Source of the DNA: Silene latifolia
Lineage: Eukaryota > Streptophyta > Magnoliopsida > Caryophyllales > Caryophyllaceae
Assembly (NCBI RefSeq): GCF_048544455.1
Contig: NC_133534.1
Coordinates: 88,627,637-88,691,636, forward strand
Reading direction: 5' to 3'
Length of the DNA: 64,000 bases
Position numbers and translations under genes: made by a program. Below are positions 36,253-48,991 of the stretch, piece by piece (the first letter of the stretch is position 1; the number at the start of each line of letters is the position of its first letter). The notes under the pieces are model-generated. The model was not told the DNA's origin. It saw nothing but the letters and a program-made list of their open reading frames with translations, and ran no database searches.

Positions 36253-38700
36253 GGAAGTTGGTCGTGTGACACCAACATATTCCTTCTTGAATATGTATGA
36301 CATTGACATGGCCTTCTTGCGAATTATCACGTCTTGAGTATTTGATACAAATTTGTGAACAATGTTAGAAAATACCACATTTCATGATTATGAAATATGG
36401 CAAAGGGTCGTCAAAAACACCTTTCTAAATGGGTATTTAGAGGAGGATGTGTTCATAACACAATCCAAGGGTTTTATAAATCCTTAGAATACTAACGTTG
36501 AATAATCGTACGACGACTAGAAAGAATAAATTCAGAAATTTACTTGAATGGAACTAGGGTAGTTGCCATTCCATCCATAGATATATAAGTGTTTTATTGT
36601 ACTCATTGTATAAGACTCAAATTGGTGACTCCAATTATTTCTCGATTCTCGATTGAAATTGCACTTAGAGACTAGTTTTGACTAGTGTCCCAACCATCTG
36701 ATTGGGAATCTCTTGGTATGTGTGCAAATCTTGTATTCAAAACAAGATTAATTCATGATTTCTTTCTAGAAAAGAATTATGAATTAAGCAAGATATTCGC
36801 CTTATTTACACTTTGAAGTGTATAGTCGAATACAATTTGAATCAAAAGGGGTTATTACTTCTTCATCTCTTTTGCCTACGAACTAGGTAGATACTTGGTA
36901 TCCACTTAATGAGGTAAGAAGAGAAATTCCTTGAATAAGTTCAATGAATGTCTAAAAGTATCAAAACCTAGAGATTATGACCAAAGTATTAGTACTTTGT
37001 TATTATAGGGAACAATAAAGTAAAGACTTTTATGCACCCAAAAGAGTGTGATATAGTATCACAAGTTCACCTTCATAATATTGGAAAGTGATAAAGAATC
37101 TTATACGATATGATTGTATCTTTACTATAAAATTGGAAGTTGTTTCTATCACAATTTGTCTAGTATTTATTTATTCCACTAAAACAAAACATAGTTAAAG
37201 CAATCAAGTACAATTCATATATGATATGATTAGGCATGGTACTTGAGTTGTAGCTTGTTTCGAAAGAAAACATGTGGTCTCTCTTCCTATATGATCACGA
37301 GAGCAAAGGGTTAGTGGCTCGTGATGCTGTCTATTAGAGAAAAGAGGATTATCTCTTATAGACAGAGTGGGAGAAAATGTTCAAGAGCCACAAATCGAGA
37401 ATAAGACGTAGGAAGATGTTCCTTCTTAGTCAAAATCAGTAATTATTTTTTCGAATTCTAAGTAGACAGGAGTCATGTTATTAACAAACATGTAACTTAT
37501 TAAGTTGTTTTATCTAGTTTCAACTCCGCAAAAGTCCGAAGCAAGCATAAACATGAAAATGTTTATTTAGCTTGGTTGGTTGGTGGCAAGGGTTTTGCAC
37601 GTAACAACAATGCTTCATTGTATTCGGATATGATTTGATATAGTTGGATTTTAAAATCATCTTGCATGAGTTTTGTAAATCGCAACTATCCTAAAGTAGG
37701 ATGCGAACTTAAGAGGTAGTCTTAAGTAGATGTTAAAGAGTTGAATTTTATGTTTTGATCATGTGATAAATATTTCTCGAATTCTCGTGTAGTTGTTTTT
37801 ATACATGGAGTTTAGTGGGAGTAATGTGGTGTTATTAGTCTTATATGAAAGGGACATAATGATCATTGTGAATGATGGAAGACTTAGGAGAAGAATAATA
37901 CATCTCTAAGATATCCATACCTATAAAGATAGTTATGTGAGGACATTAGCGTTAAATGAATATTCTTATATTGATAAGAGTCTAGTCATGTTCAAAGGTA
38001 TTGAACATGTAGAAATTGAATCCACTTGCTTTCGCTGCGGGATTAATTCATTACGCCTAGATGTATCACCATTCTTAAATTTCGTATACTTGGAGTATGA
38101 CGAAAAATTACAAATCAAATTTTTGAGAGAAGTCTCAATATAGCCATATAGTTCATTGATTATTTCTCTTGGAGCACTAAAGAAATAAATCTAAGTGATT
38201 AGAATTGATATGGATTTATGTGCAAGCAGTTAGACGATAACCATATTCTAATCATACTAGGATGGTTAGAGAACCATCTTGGCTATATTAATTAAGGAGG
38301 ATATCTGCTAGATACGCTTTAAGCAGTAGAAATATGAGATATTTGCAACGAAAATTGAGTACACTTGCAATTATGAAGAAATGCAAGTAGGAAGGGATGT
38401 TATTAGGATTCAGTTTTATGAATTGGAGGAACCATGGTAGTTCGTTCTAACAACTGAAGGTCCTATCCCTACACACTGTGAGGACAGTGGGATTGATTCC
38501 AAGGCTAAGGAACCTGTCTCTAGATTGGATTTGGACATGTACTCAAAAGGTTGTTGTGATAAAAATTACACAAAGGGAAATGGTACAAGGTTAGGGAAAG
38601 TGCAAAGTGTTGCTAAAACTTGCTAACCAAGGCCTTTTCATAGGCTATACATGATAAGTCATGCCATTTCAATTGAGTTGAGATGTATATTTGTATTCAA
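36253..38700 (+). pseudogene. Copia-3 pol remnant
   Basis: Short islands of Copia pol can be read among many stops. A reverse-transcriptase start with DYEIWQ and FLNGYLEED lies near 36385-36445, the integrase-to-RT linker near 37290-37390, and a later reverse-transcriptase part near 37800-37880. NEYSYIDKSL, matching the post-RT part of Copia-5, lies near 37955. The islands are not all in normal order (a protease-like GTRVVAIPS lies near 36550 after an RT island), so rearrangement has occurred as well as point decay. Confidence 0.65.
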
Positions 38701-38804
38701 TATTGATTATGGATTATAGATTATGTAGTAATTTATATGGTATCAATTTTACATATGTGATAATGCATTCATCATTTGAGTTTTATTAAAACTCTTTTAT
38801 TACT

Positions 38805-39490
38805 TTGTTATATCCAAATAGGTTGTAAGGACAACGTTGAACCCTATTAAAGTGAACTGGATTAACATTGTATTGGCCCCTAGTTGCTTGTATGAGGTGA
38901 CGTTTCTAAGTAACTAGAGTGTGATGTGATTGATGGCAAGTTCAAGTGCCATAGAGTCATAAGAGATGACTAGTCGATCACATAGGCAGATTGTATGGGC
39001 CAATCTGTCGGGCTTATGACCACTTATAGAGTTCTGGCAATTTTTATAGCCTGGTCGTGGCGAGAGCTATTATAGTATTCTTATGAGTCGATTCTTTGAC
39101 TAATGATTGTTCGCCTAAGATGACACAGTTTAAGAGTGACTTTGATTGATGTTCTACGACCTTCGTAATTGGGGTCTAATGGGCATGTTTTGGGTCATGA
39201 TGAGCTATGGATATTCGAAGGGAAGAGTGCAATAGGAGTTGTCCATCCCCGTCAAGGTTATCTTATATCTCAAGGCCACTCGAGGAGCAATGAACTGGAA
39301 ATGCGTGGCCACGCTCGGAAGGTATCTATGGTAGATAAATTCCGGTCAGACAGTTATTCTCCAGATCGAGAAAACCACTCACGATATGATCAAATGCAAG
39401 TACAACCTGCAAGACACCTTGCATTGAGTGGGAGATAGTAATAGCAAAAGAGAATTGGTGACGCACACTTGTCGCGGACAAGTGGGAGAT
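38805..39490 (+). promoter_or_regulatory. Copia-3 conserved 3' untranslated block
   Basis: Same block as at 4125-4840. It contains GGCCACTCGAGGAG near 39272, TTGCATTGAGTGGGAGAT near 39418 and ACAAGTGGGAGAT next to the 3' LTR. It is much better preserved than the pol of the same element. Confidence 0.75.
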
Positions 39491-40801
39491 TGTTGGAGTA
39501 TGTGTCCTCGACAATAATGCGATCACATGGTTAAATCTCATATTAAGAATACATGAGGGAAAGTAATATTTTTTTGTCAACTGATCCACATTAATCGGTA
39601 ATGATCGGCTGACTAGAGATTGACATTACTGTCGTATGACGGTGGTGATCAGTTGATCCCTTATGGTCATACCTCTAGGGTAACACTCTTAATTGATTTG
39701 TTAATTAATTGTATGTCGATACAATTTTATTAATTCCTTAAAATTGAACGGATGATTTTGTGCGTGAAATTACGTATTTTATTGTAATTCGATTAAATAA
39801 GATTCGTGCTAAGTAATTAAAATGTTTTATTACTTAGGTTTATTAACTGTTTATGAAACAATTGAAATAAGAATGAATTGTTTATTATAAATACAAGTAG
39901 TTGTGATTTATAATTATATGACCCATTTTAAGTGATGGTAATTGTTAATTACTAGTTAATTTTTGTATGTGATTTATTTCATTTACATATTGATTTTTAA
40001 TTTGTTAAAAATGGATTATTTAAATGACATGTCTAGTAACATGTCCAATTTGTCACACTACACAAATTGACAATTGACAAAGTTAAAATGGAGGTCACCT
40101 ATTATGAGGTAGAACCGAAATATTGGGTGTGATAGTGGGTGTTGTTTTATCAATTATTTTATTAGCATGCTTAAGGACATAATGATGTGCCTTTTGCATA
40201 TAACAAGAACAACACCCTACCCTTTACTTAGATAAGAGAAAAAGGGTGTCTTAAAAAGAGAGTGTGCTCCCCATACACCCTATGAAACCGTGACCCCCTT
40301 CCTCTCTCATCGTATTGTGAATTGTTCTTTACAATTCATTCATTCTTACAACATAATTATATTGATATTTTCTCTACATTCTCTCTAGATCTTGTGAAGA
40401 ACTAATATGAAAGAATAACACACATATCTCTAATATTATTCCCATTACTAGTAATAGTATACAATAATATTAGTTGTTAATTTTAGGGTACTTCTACTAA
40501 TTTCTAGTAACAAATTAGTAAAAGTATTAAGAGGGATTACCTTGGTACAACCCCTTACGGAGTAGATCCTACCATTGGATCTAAGGGTTTTCTTGGAGCA
40601 TTTGGTTTTTTCTTAAAGAATACTAATTTGGAAGGAGTTCAAATTAGTATAATTCATTCGGCCCTCATTGTAAGTAGATCGGTTTTCTTCTTACTTTGCA
40701 TTATAATGTTATGCATGCATTAGATCTTGAATTAATTTTATGACTAATTTAATTATTCACATATTGAATATGTAAACAAATGAGATTAATGAATCCCAAC
40801 A
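39491..40801 (+). repeat. Copia-3 3' LTR
   Basis: 1,311 bases from TGTTGGAGTATG to GAATCCCAACA. Related to the Copia-1 LTR at 4841-6103. Confidence 0.9.
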
Positions 40802-41537
40802 ATTCACAGGTTAATTATGAGGCCAGGTTTCCAAACTACAGTTTAACACAAGTTTGAAAGAAAATGAGAGATGTCTCAAGGCTATTTTCCATTCAAAAAC
40901 AATCTGCTTCATACAGGTGAGACACAGGCTCTTATATAGGTCTTTTCTTGGCATTACAATTTGAAACCCTAGCATCAAATGGTCAAGAATTAATCTAAGA
41001 TGAATACAAACAACATAAATTATCTTACAAGCTGGTAAATAAAGTGAACAAGTGAAAAACAAAAGCAATTGTGTAAAACAGACTGAAATAAAGCATGGTT
41101 GTAGGCTGTCACTGTCAGTTGTCCTCTTGTGCACAGTTTGATGTTCATTTGGTGGCTAGCCGAAGTCAAGGCTTCTTGTTGTTATCTATGGCAGGCTTTG
41201 TGGAAAAAGGTGCAGCAACACTTTTCAAGGAGCCTCACAATTGCCTCACCAAATAAGGAAATGTTACTTTATGCTTTAACTTCAACATGTGACTGCCTTG
41301 CTTTCCTTTTGCTAGGATTTCTGCTGTTAAATTGCATTTTAGGATGACTGGCAGGATGCTTAGGGAGCTAGCTTGGATTTTCAGTTGAGGCCTGCCTCAG
41401 CTGGCCATACATGCAGCTGATAACTGGACCTGGTGAACCTCTTGACTGGCTGAGTTGGAGGTGGTTCAATGGATGTTGCAGGGACTTGGACTGTGGCCTG
41501 ATCAGAATTGGAAACCCTTGAATCAGCTCCTGCTGCA

Positions 41538-42500
41538 ACTACACTCGTCACTATGATGGCGTCTACATAGAAAAATGATGGCTAGTAAAATGAATTGTAT
41601 TTGTTAAAGTGAAAACAACGTTTTAACCACAACACGTGAATTCCGTTCTATGTCAATTTAGTGCAACTAACTTGTCGAGTAAATTTAGCATGTGAGTTCA
41701 TTAGCTATTCTAGAAAAATCAAACAAAGAGAGGGATAGAGGTTCTTACTCGTAGCAAAAGATAGATTAGCAAACGTTAGTGGTCAGTCAAAACGCGACAT
41801 AAATTACAAACAACGTAAATTAAAAACTAAAGTCAATTAAACAAATTAAACCGAAGTTAATCAAATATTATCAAAATAATAAAAGCAATTTAAAATACAT
41901 CATGGACATACCCGTGCATTTCACGGATATGGAATTTCGAAATTGGTCAGATCAGACCCATGCACTGCGCGGGTTTTGTATAAAAACAACGTTAATTGCA
42001 AATTAAATACTAAATAAATGAAATAAATCACGAAAATTAACCTAAATTAAAATTATAAATTATCAATCTGGAAAATCATCACAAATAAATTCTTACATGG
42101 TAAAAAATAAATAAACATAAATTAGATCTAATAACATGCTAAATAATCAAACAATTAAACTAAACATGTGAAAATCATAAGAACGAATAATATATGGCAA
42201 ATCTAACAAGAATTTTATTCTAAATAAATTAAACATCAATAACTTCGAATTGATAATTAAAATTAACGACATGCCAAGAATTACTCGTAATTAATCATTA
42301 AAACATGCTAAAGTTGTTATAATCAAGCATATGATACAAATCTAATCTTAACATAAAACAAAACCACACAGAAAAGCCATCCATCAGCTCATGCATGCTA
42401 CTAATCCCGTTCTCCTTCATTCAATATCGACCATAAAATAAATATCGCAAAAATAAAATAATTAATACGATAAATATAAAAAGCGATAATTAAACGAAAT
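41538..42500 (-). mobile_element. Gypsy-G remnant, LTR-like part before LINE-1
   Basis: Continues from 22467 across the Gypsy-A insertion (TSD ACTAC). It is AT-rich and non-coding. No repeat or gene is recognised inside it. Confidence 0.45.
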
Positions 42501-42513
42501 AAACTGCATTGGA

Positions 42514-43506
42514 AGGGGGGAGGGGGGGGGAGGCTGAGTATGCTAAGGCTCCAAATGTAGGGTGGTATACCTGTTATATGCCAAAGAATGAGGGAGGTCT
42601 TGGGCTCAAGGAGAGTTGTGTTTGGAATGTTGCTTTGTTGGGCAAATACGTGTGGTGGCTTGCTTCTAAAAGAAATCATATGTGGGTAAAGTGGGTGAAC
42701 TATGTGTATATGAGAGATAAACACTAGACTGCTTACCATGCTCCTCCTGACTACAGTTGGTCTTGGAGGAAAATCACTCACATCATGTAGAATGTCAAGC
42801 AAGCCTATACTAATGATAAGTGGCTCAATTCTGATATCAAATATTCTGTGAAAGAAGGTTATGATTGGTTGAGAGGGACTCATCTAGAGGTTCCATGGTG
42901 TCATTTGGTATGGAATAATCTTAACATCCCAAAATCTTCTTTCATATGCTGGGCTATTATGCATAAAAGATTATTGAAAAAGGATAGATTGCCTAGAATG
43001 GCGGTGACTGTGGATTCCATCTGTGAAATCTGTAGAGTTTGTCCTGAGGATCATCAACATCTGTTTGTGGATTGCTCCTAAATGCAATGCTGCTTCAAAT
43101 TGCTGCTGGTTTCTCTGAGAATGAGAGTGCAGGCTGATAATGTGGTGTATTGGTTATCTAATGCTAGAAATGTCACGAAGATGCAAAAGAGATTTCTTGG
43201 TGCTACATATGTTGCTCTCCTATACTATATTTGGAAGAGCAGAAATGAGGCTCGACTGCACAAGTTTGTGAGGAGGACTGAAGTTGTGGTGCAGCAAGTT
43301 CTTATTGATATCAAGCAGAGATTTCAGCGTTTGAATCTGAGCAAGCTGAAACTGAGGGACAGTAGCTGGTTTCATAGCATTCATTGATTGTAAAGTTTTT
43401 GTTTCGCCATAGCATAGAGTGCATAGCTTTATTATATGTCACACAAAGGATGTAAACACTTGGAGATTTGGATTCTAATATGCTTAACTTACCCCAAAAA
43501 AAAACA
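42514..43506 (+). mobile_element. LINE-1: 5'-truncated L1-type LINE
   Basis: A 993-base insertion flanked by the 13-base TSD AAACTGCATTGGA (42501-42513 and 43507-43519) and ending in an A-rich tail (CCAAAAAAAAACAAAA). It keeps only the C-terminal part of ORF2: the post-RT region (NEGGLGLKESCVWN near 42590) and the reverse-transcriptase zinc-finger-like domain (FICWAIMHKRL, then CEICRVCPEDHQHLFVDC near 43020-43080). The frame has stops at about 42727 and 43081 and changes near 43082. The 5' truncation, TSD and A tail are typical products of target-primed reverse transcription. Confidence 0.93.
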
Positions 43507-43519
43507 AAACTGCATTGGA

Positions 43520-45090
43520 GAAAAGGAGTGATTTTTGGCGCCCTCAGCTTATATGTATCTCGGATACAAGATTCTGGGTACATCTACGTCGGTTTTCAAA
43601 TCAACAAAAGAAATCGAACTTGAACCAAACAAACACGTTTGACCCGTAAAACCGATTTTCGCAGCGAACTTCAACTAATCACCACGACTTCAATTCTTAA
43701 CGATTTTTCAATCCGAAAGATTTTTTGGAATCCTTGAACAACAAAACATTTTTAAAACGATTAAAACCAAGCACAATTGTGCTGGTCAGAAACTTCTAAA
43801 ATTCGCGCGAGGTAAAGTATTGAGCAATTTAACGCTCAAAACGTTACCAAGTGCGTTTCTTTATGGTACGAATCGATCAAGAGAAATACCTAGATTATTT
43901 ACGTCAAATATGGTGAATATTAATGGTCCTTTGATGGGGTTTCGAAGGTGTTTTTTTGAAGGGTAGGGAGATGCTCTGTTTTGTGGGGTTGGTTGTGTTT
44001 CGTGGAGTAGATGAAGATGGTTGCTGGTTTTTACGAGTCATGAGGCTATGATTTAATTTGTCTAGCATTAGGTTTCATTAGGTATTCATGGTAGGAGGTA
44101 ATGGAATCTTATATAGGCTTAAGATGCTATGTTTCGAAGGTTTAGAGAATTGGAAAGCGATATAACACGGTTTAGGAAACTAGAGTTTCTCTATCTTTTT
44201 TTGACGATTTTCCTATCTTTCCTGATCTTTTTTGGTTGGAAATGGAAAGATATGACTAGGGTAGATATTCTTGATCTCTTGGAAGCTAAGCAAAGGGAAG
44301 GAATAGGTAACAACTGAGCTAAAGAGCTCGATCTCACGTGCTGAAAACAGAGCACATGAATGCTCGGGTTTGGCATAGTTTGTGGGTTCTTATGGCTCAT
44401 GTCATGGCTAAGTATACGCTAGGTAAAAGTTGGGGTCATGGGCTAGGTGTATGGAGTGAACTAGGCTGGGTTGGTGTCGGGTGTTGAGATGTTTGGTGGG
44501 TGTTTGAGCTGCTGAAAACACAGCAGCATGGGTTGGTAGATGGGTTGGTTTGGACGTGAATTTGGGTTGGAAAAGGGAAGGGGTTTGGGCTGGCCATGGT
44601 GGAGTTCGAACATGGTATCATGGTGGAAGGTAATGGGTTCTAATTTGCCTCGAGACTTGTGCCAAACATGGCTTAAAATTGCATCAAAAATCGCTCCTCT
44701 AACCATTTCTAAAAACGGGTTTAAAAAACCGCTTTAAAAAAACTCGAAACTTCAAATGAAATAAACGATAAATAAAAACCGTCACAATACACATTTTTGA
44801 TTTCTCAATCAAAATAAACAACTTTCGAATTAAATTCAAATTAAAACTTTCAAAACAATTTATAACGATAAATCATAAATAAAAGCTTGAAACTCGAATT
44901 AAATTAAAATCGAATAAAATATATTCGATTGATTTCAAAAATCATTAAAACGTTAATAAATGAAATTAAAAATTTTATTTCATTAATTTTCAAAACCAAA
45001 ATGCAAAGAAACAAATAATTATTTATTTCAAAACATTCAAAATGTTAATTTAAACAAGTATTTAAATTAACTAAAACCGTCGCCGTCACC
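43520..45090. other. Gypsy-G LTR-like sequence after LINE-1
   Basis: The GGAGAAAAGGAG side of the LINE target continues here. The sequence is AT-rich (strongly so at 44720-45080) and no domain is recognised. Several short open frames have no support. The boundary with the next gypsy fragment is unclear. Confidence 0.4.
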
Positions 45091-45845
45091 TTGCTTGACA
45101 TCCATGTGACATATCCATATCACGGAGCACGTCACTTGAGAATACATGTGTCCTATCGTCATCGGGTGGCTGGCAAGATTTCTTTAAATTCCAATATCGA
45201 TAGATACGGGTATCTACAACCTTCACCAAGGGAAGTAGAATTCGGGGTGGATTTGAAGCCGGGTGTAGGAGAAATCTTTAAGGCCCCGTACCGGATGGGT
45301 CCAAAAGAGTTAGAAGAATTGAAGAAGCAACTTTGGGAGTTGGCGGATAAGGGATACATTAGATCTAGTGTTTTACCATGGGGTGCACCAGTTCTATTTG
45401 TGAAGAAGAAGGACGGGACTTTGAGGTTATGCATCGACTATAGGGAGTTGAATAGCGTCACTGTGAAGAACAAGTACCCTCTACCAAGGATCAACGATCT
45501 ATACGACCAACTTAGTAGAACCAGTGTCTTTTCAAAGATTGATTTGAGGCCGGGGTATCACCAATTGATGATTAATGATGAGGACATCCCGAAGACCGCT
45601 TTTAGATCAATATATGGACACTGTGAGTTTGTAGTGATGTCATTCGGCTTAACAAATGCCCCGACCGTATTCATGTATCTCATGAATAGGGTGTCTAGCC
45701 CGTATTTGGACATGTTCGTTATAGCGTTCATAGACGATATTTTGGTCTACTCTAAATAAAGGAGGAGCTCGAGGAGCACTTAACAATAGTGATGCAAACC
45801 TTGAGGGAGCATGAACTTGATGAAAAACATAGTATGTGCGAGTGT
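45091..45845 (+). pseudogene. Gypsy reverse-transcriptase fragment (Tekay-like)
   Basis: An open piece of 222 codons. From about residue 48 it matches gypsy reverse transcriptase: [48 protein letters not shown] and [10 protein letters not shown]. It lacks gag, protease, RNase H and integrase, stops at 45757-45759, and is cut at 45845 by the CACTA element. The family differs from Gypsy-A/B (LCIDYREL and PGYHQL instead of MCTDSRA and QGYHQV). Confidence 0.9.
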
Positions 45846-46380
45846 CACTACAACAATTGACCACTTGCGCCACGTTTAAATCTGTGGCACAAGTGTCAAA
45901 TTCCCGTGGCTAAAGCTGTTTGCCACGGAAAATCTTCCGTGGCCCAAGTGGCCGTGGCTATCAAATAACCACGGGAAAAATTAATATGTGGCTAATTTTT
46001 TTCTTTTTTGCCACGGATTGACGTGGCTAAATTTCGTGGCAAGCTATTTTTCCTGTGGCAAGCACCTTTTTAGCCACAACATATAAATTCGTGGCAAACA
46101 AATATTCCCGTGACTAACACTTGTTAGCCACATGAAACTACCGTGGCAATAAAAAAAAGTCCCATGGCTAAATGTTGGTAAGAGATGTAGCTTTTCTGTG
46201 GCAGAATATTTATTTCCGTGGCTAAATGTTGTTATGAGATGTCGCTTTTCCGTGGCAGAATATTTGTTTGCGTGGCTAAATGCTGTTAAGAGATGTAGCT
46301 TTTCCGTGACAGAATATTTATATCACATGGCTAAACAATTTTTAATTACAAATAAAGGCGTGGCAAATACATTATGAAAC
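45846..46380. repeat. CACTA terminus and subterminal GTGGC/GCCAC repeats
   Basis: Words such as CCGTGGC, GTGGCAA and GCCACGG recur many times in both orientations between about 45870 and 46370. A 60-base unit (TTTCYGTGGCAGAATATTTR followed by GTGGCTAAATGYTG) is present about three times (46190-46320). Such repeats are binding sites for the transposase partner protein in En/Spm-type elements. Confidence 0.75.
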
Positions 46381-46520
46381 TACTTGTCACAAATAACAAA
46401 TGAGAGGAATACGTGCAAAACAATATGGTTATATTAGACAAGTAGACAAAACAAAATAATGAGAGAGAAAGTTAGAGAGAGAAAAGCTCTTTTATAATAA
46501 ACCCTAATAATATCGTAATA

Positions 46521-47786
46521 ATGACGGCTCTAAAATTCACACAAAGTCGCTTTTCGCCATTAAATTCTGCTAATAAATCAGCTATCAAATCTTCTAAAGC
46601 TGCTATCTTACATTCCTCTGATGATTCAAGATCAAAAGATCATAACTTTGCTCTTTCATCGTCTGATACAGGGAAAACAAAGTCCATTAATGTTATTCAG
46701 GGTATCCCTGTTCTGAACCTTGGAGAAGCTGAACCGGGTGATAAAGATGGATGGAAGGTGCGCAAAGGAGGTAAGGATGTCCTAGTTTTGGAAATCATTG
46801 AAGAGGAGGAGGATGTTTCAGATTTACTTCAGTTTTCTCATGAAGACATTAAAACTGAGGTAGATTTTTGGACTAACTCTGTTACTTATTATATTCTTGG
46901 TGCTAATCCGCCATGGGACATTGTGGAAGATTATGTGTACCGTGTTTGGGATCATTTTGGAATTGATAGGGTGTCTTTCCTTGACAATGGAGTCTTTATT
47001 GTTCGATTTTCTAAGTCTGGTGGTAAAGATGCTTTGTTGAAATCTGGTTATTACATGTTTGATAATAAACCAGTTATTATTAAGCAATGGGTCAAGAATA
47101 TGGATATGATTAAAGAGAAGGTTGCGGTAGTGCCTGTGTGGGTCAAACTCCATGGTATTCCCCAGAAGTTTTGGGGTTCCTGCTTGCCTAAAATAGCCAA
47201 CTTGGTTGGTAAATATGTTGAGATGGACTTGGACACACAGGATAAAATCCGCCTGAGTTATGCAAGAGTAATGATTGAGGTACCTATGGATGAAAAGCTC
47301 TTTGAGAAAGTAAAGTTTCTGGATGAATATGGGAATGTGGTGACTATTACTATGGAATATGAGTGGCGCCCTGTTTCTTGTACAAGCTGAAAGGGGGTAG
47401 GCCATGAAGCTGCTCAGTGCAGGAAACCTGGTGCTAAGAAGAGGGTACGTACTCAAGAACATAAGAAGGTTTCTAATCCCCAGCAAAGAACTGAATGGAG
47501 GCCTATTGTGAAATCAGTGCCTGTGCCTGCAGGTGTTCAAACCCCTCCTATTCTTATTCCTACTAATTTCCCCCCTTTGCATAATGTTAGGAGTTCTCCT
47601 GTTGTTAAGTCTACCCCTGTGAAACAAATTATTAGACTTAATAGGCAGGAGGGAATGGTGGGTGTGAAACTGTCTGGAAAATTTAGCAACTACACATTCA
47701 TGGACGCTCTTAAACATAATGTTGCTGCACATGAACAGGTGATGGAAAGTGGTAAGGACCCTTCTTCTTCCAATGCCCATGCATAG
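46521..47786 (+). pseudogene. LINE-2 ORF1 (DUF4283-type RNA-binding protein)
   Basis: The frame encodes the DUF4283-type domain common in plant LINE ORF1 proteins, at about residues 100-250 (FWTNSVTYYILGANPPW, VWVKLHGIPQKFWG, then LVGKYVEMD). A CCHC knuckle follows. ORF1 protein binds LINE RNA to form the retrotransposition particle. A TGA at 47388-47390 falls exactly on the second Cys of the knuckle (C-T-S-stop-KGVGH-EAAQC); after it the same frame stays open to 47786. The start at 46521 follows a pyrimidine/purine-rich leader (AGAGAGAAAG). Confidence 0.88.
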
Positions 47787-48262
47787 CATTGGATTTTGGA
47801 ATGTTAGAGGTCTTAATGACCTGAATAAAAAGAGATGGTGAAATGGTTTATGCACAATAATGGGGTGGGTTTATTTGGCTTGCTTGAAACAAAGCTTAAA
47901 CCTGGAACTCTTTTAAAACGTGATACCTCTATTTGTGATGGTTGGAGTGTCTCCACTAACTGCAGCTGGCATAAGGGTGGTAGAATATGGATTTTGTGGA
48001 AACCTAATATTTTTGATATTTAGTTTCTTTCTTATAGTTCCCAACACATTCATATGTTGGCTTCTTCTCAAACTGATGGGAAAAAAATTCTTGCGTACTA
48101 TGATCTATGCCTTTAATGGTTTATATGAAAGAGTAAAGCTTTGGAATATTCTTAAGGGGATTGTTGGTAAGTGTAATGATCCTTGTTTATGGCAAGGGGA
48201 TTTTAATACAGTATTATCTCCTGTTGAAAGACTAGGTGGGAATACTTCTGATGCTGAAATGG
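47785..48262 (+). pseudogene. LINE-2 ORF2, endonuclease N-terminal part
   Basis: ORF2 begins just after ORF1 with IGFWNVRGLND, the usual start of the plant LINE apurinic-type endonuclease, and continues through LFGLLETK, WQGDFNTVLSPVERLGG to AEMEF. A shift occurs near 47835 and a stop near 48020. The match ends at about 48258-48268, where Copia-4 begins. Confidence 0.85.
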
Positions 48263-48991
48263 AATTTACATCTTAGATCAAACTACAGAAGTATTACACG
48301 TGAATAATAAGAAATTAAAGGTTGGTGACAAAGATCAAACCTATCTATGGCACTGTCAAATGGGACACATAAATGAAAAACGCGTGAAGAAACTCGTCGA
48401 TAACGGGACTATTCCCGCATTCGATTTTTCTACATATGGCACGTGTGAATCATGTCTTATTGGAAAAATGACTCGAATTTCCTTCAAAGGTGTTGGAATG
48501 CGCGCTAGTGACCTATTAGGACTCATACATACTAATGTTTGTGGACCTATGTCAATTACCGCTAGAGATGGCTATCGATATTTTATCACTTTCACGGACG
48601 ATTTGAGTAGATACGGATATGTCTACTTAATATAGCATAAAAGTGAGTCCTTTGAGAAATTCAAGGAATACCAGAACAAGGTTGAGAACCAACTGGGTAG
48701 AAAGGTTAAAGCACTCCGTTCAGATCGGGGTGGCAAATATCTTTCAAATGAGTTTGATCAACACCTTAAAGACTATGGAATCATTTTGCAGTTAACTCCA
48801 CCTGGAACACCTCAATTAAATGGTGTATCCGAACGGAGAAATCGAACTTTACTTGATATGGTTCGATCCATGATGAGTCGCACGGTAGTGCCTGATTCAT
48901 TTTGGGGTTTTGCTCTTTTGTCAGCTGCTCTTATACTTAACCGAATTCCGACTAAAGCTTTCGACAAGACTCCATATGAAATGTGGAAGGG
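48262..48991 (+). pseudogene. Copia-4 integrase, first part
   Basis: GAG pre-integrase zinc motif (LWHCQMGHINEKR, CESCLIGKMTR) and the integrase core (THNVCGPMS-like, TDDLSRYGYVYLI, LNGVSERRNRTLLD), with a stop near 48635. It ends at PYEMWKG where Copia-5 inserted. Confidence 0.92.

Larger units (their letters stand above)
35461..40801 (+). mobile_element. Copia-3: decayed Ty1-copia element in the Gypsy-A LTR
   Basis: The flanks GTTCA (35456-35460) and ATTCA (40802-40806) form a TSD with one change; the uninterrupted site survives in the other Gypsy-A LTR near 22890. The 3' LTR is complete (39491-40801) but the 5' LTR stops matching at about 36252, and the primer-binding site and gag are missing. 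The LTR starts differ by about 4-5 percent. Confidence 0.9.
22468..41537 (-). mobile_element. Gypsy-A: minus-strand chromovirus-like element, split twice
   Basis: The TSD ACTAC flanks it at 22463-22467 and 41538-41542. The 3' LTR is 22468-23628 and the 5' LTR is 35011-41537, interrupted by Copia-3. The internal gag-pol runs leftwards from 34898 to 23472, interrupted by Gypsy-B. Without its guests the element is about 6.8 kb. It is the same family type as Gypsy-B but inserted earlier, and its frame has many stops. Confidence 0.93.
35011..41537 (-). repeat. Gypsy-A 5' LTR, interrupted by Copia-3
   Basis: The halves 35011-35460 and 40802-41537 together match the LTR at 22468-23628, including the TATA-like CTTATATAGG (40931-40940, minus strand). 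It ends CTCCTGCTGCA before the TSD ACTAC. Confidence 0.92.

Noticed and set aside
42401..42883. Minus-strand open frame of 160 codons
   Set aside because: It is the reverse strand of the LINE-1 ORF2 fragment and crosses the insertion border at 42501-42513.
46824..47486. Minus-strand open frame of 220 codons
   Set aside because: It is antisense to the clear LINE ORF1 domain and has no similarity of its own.
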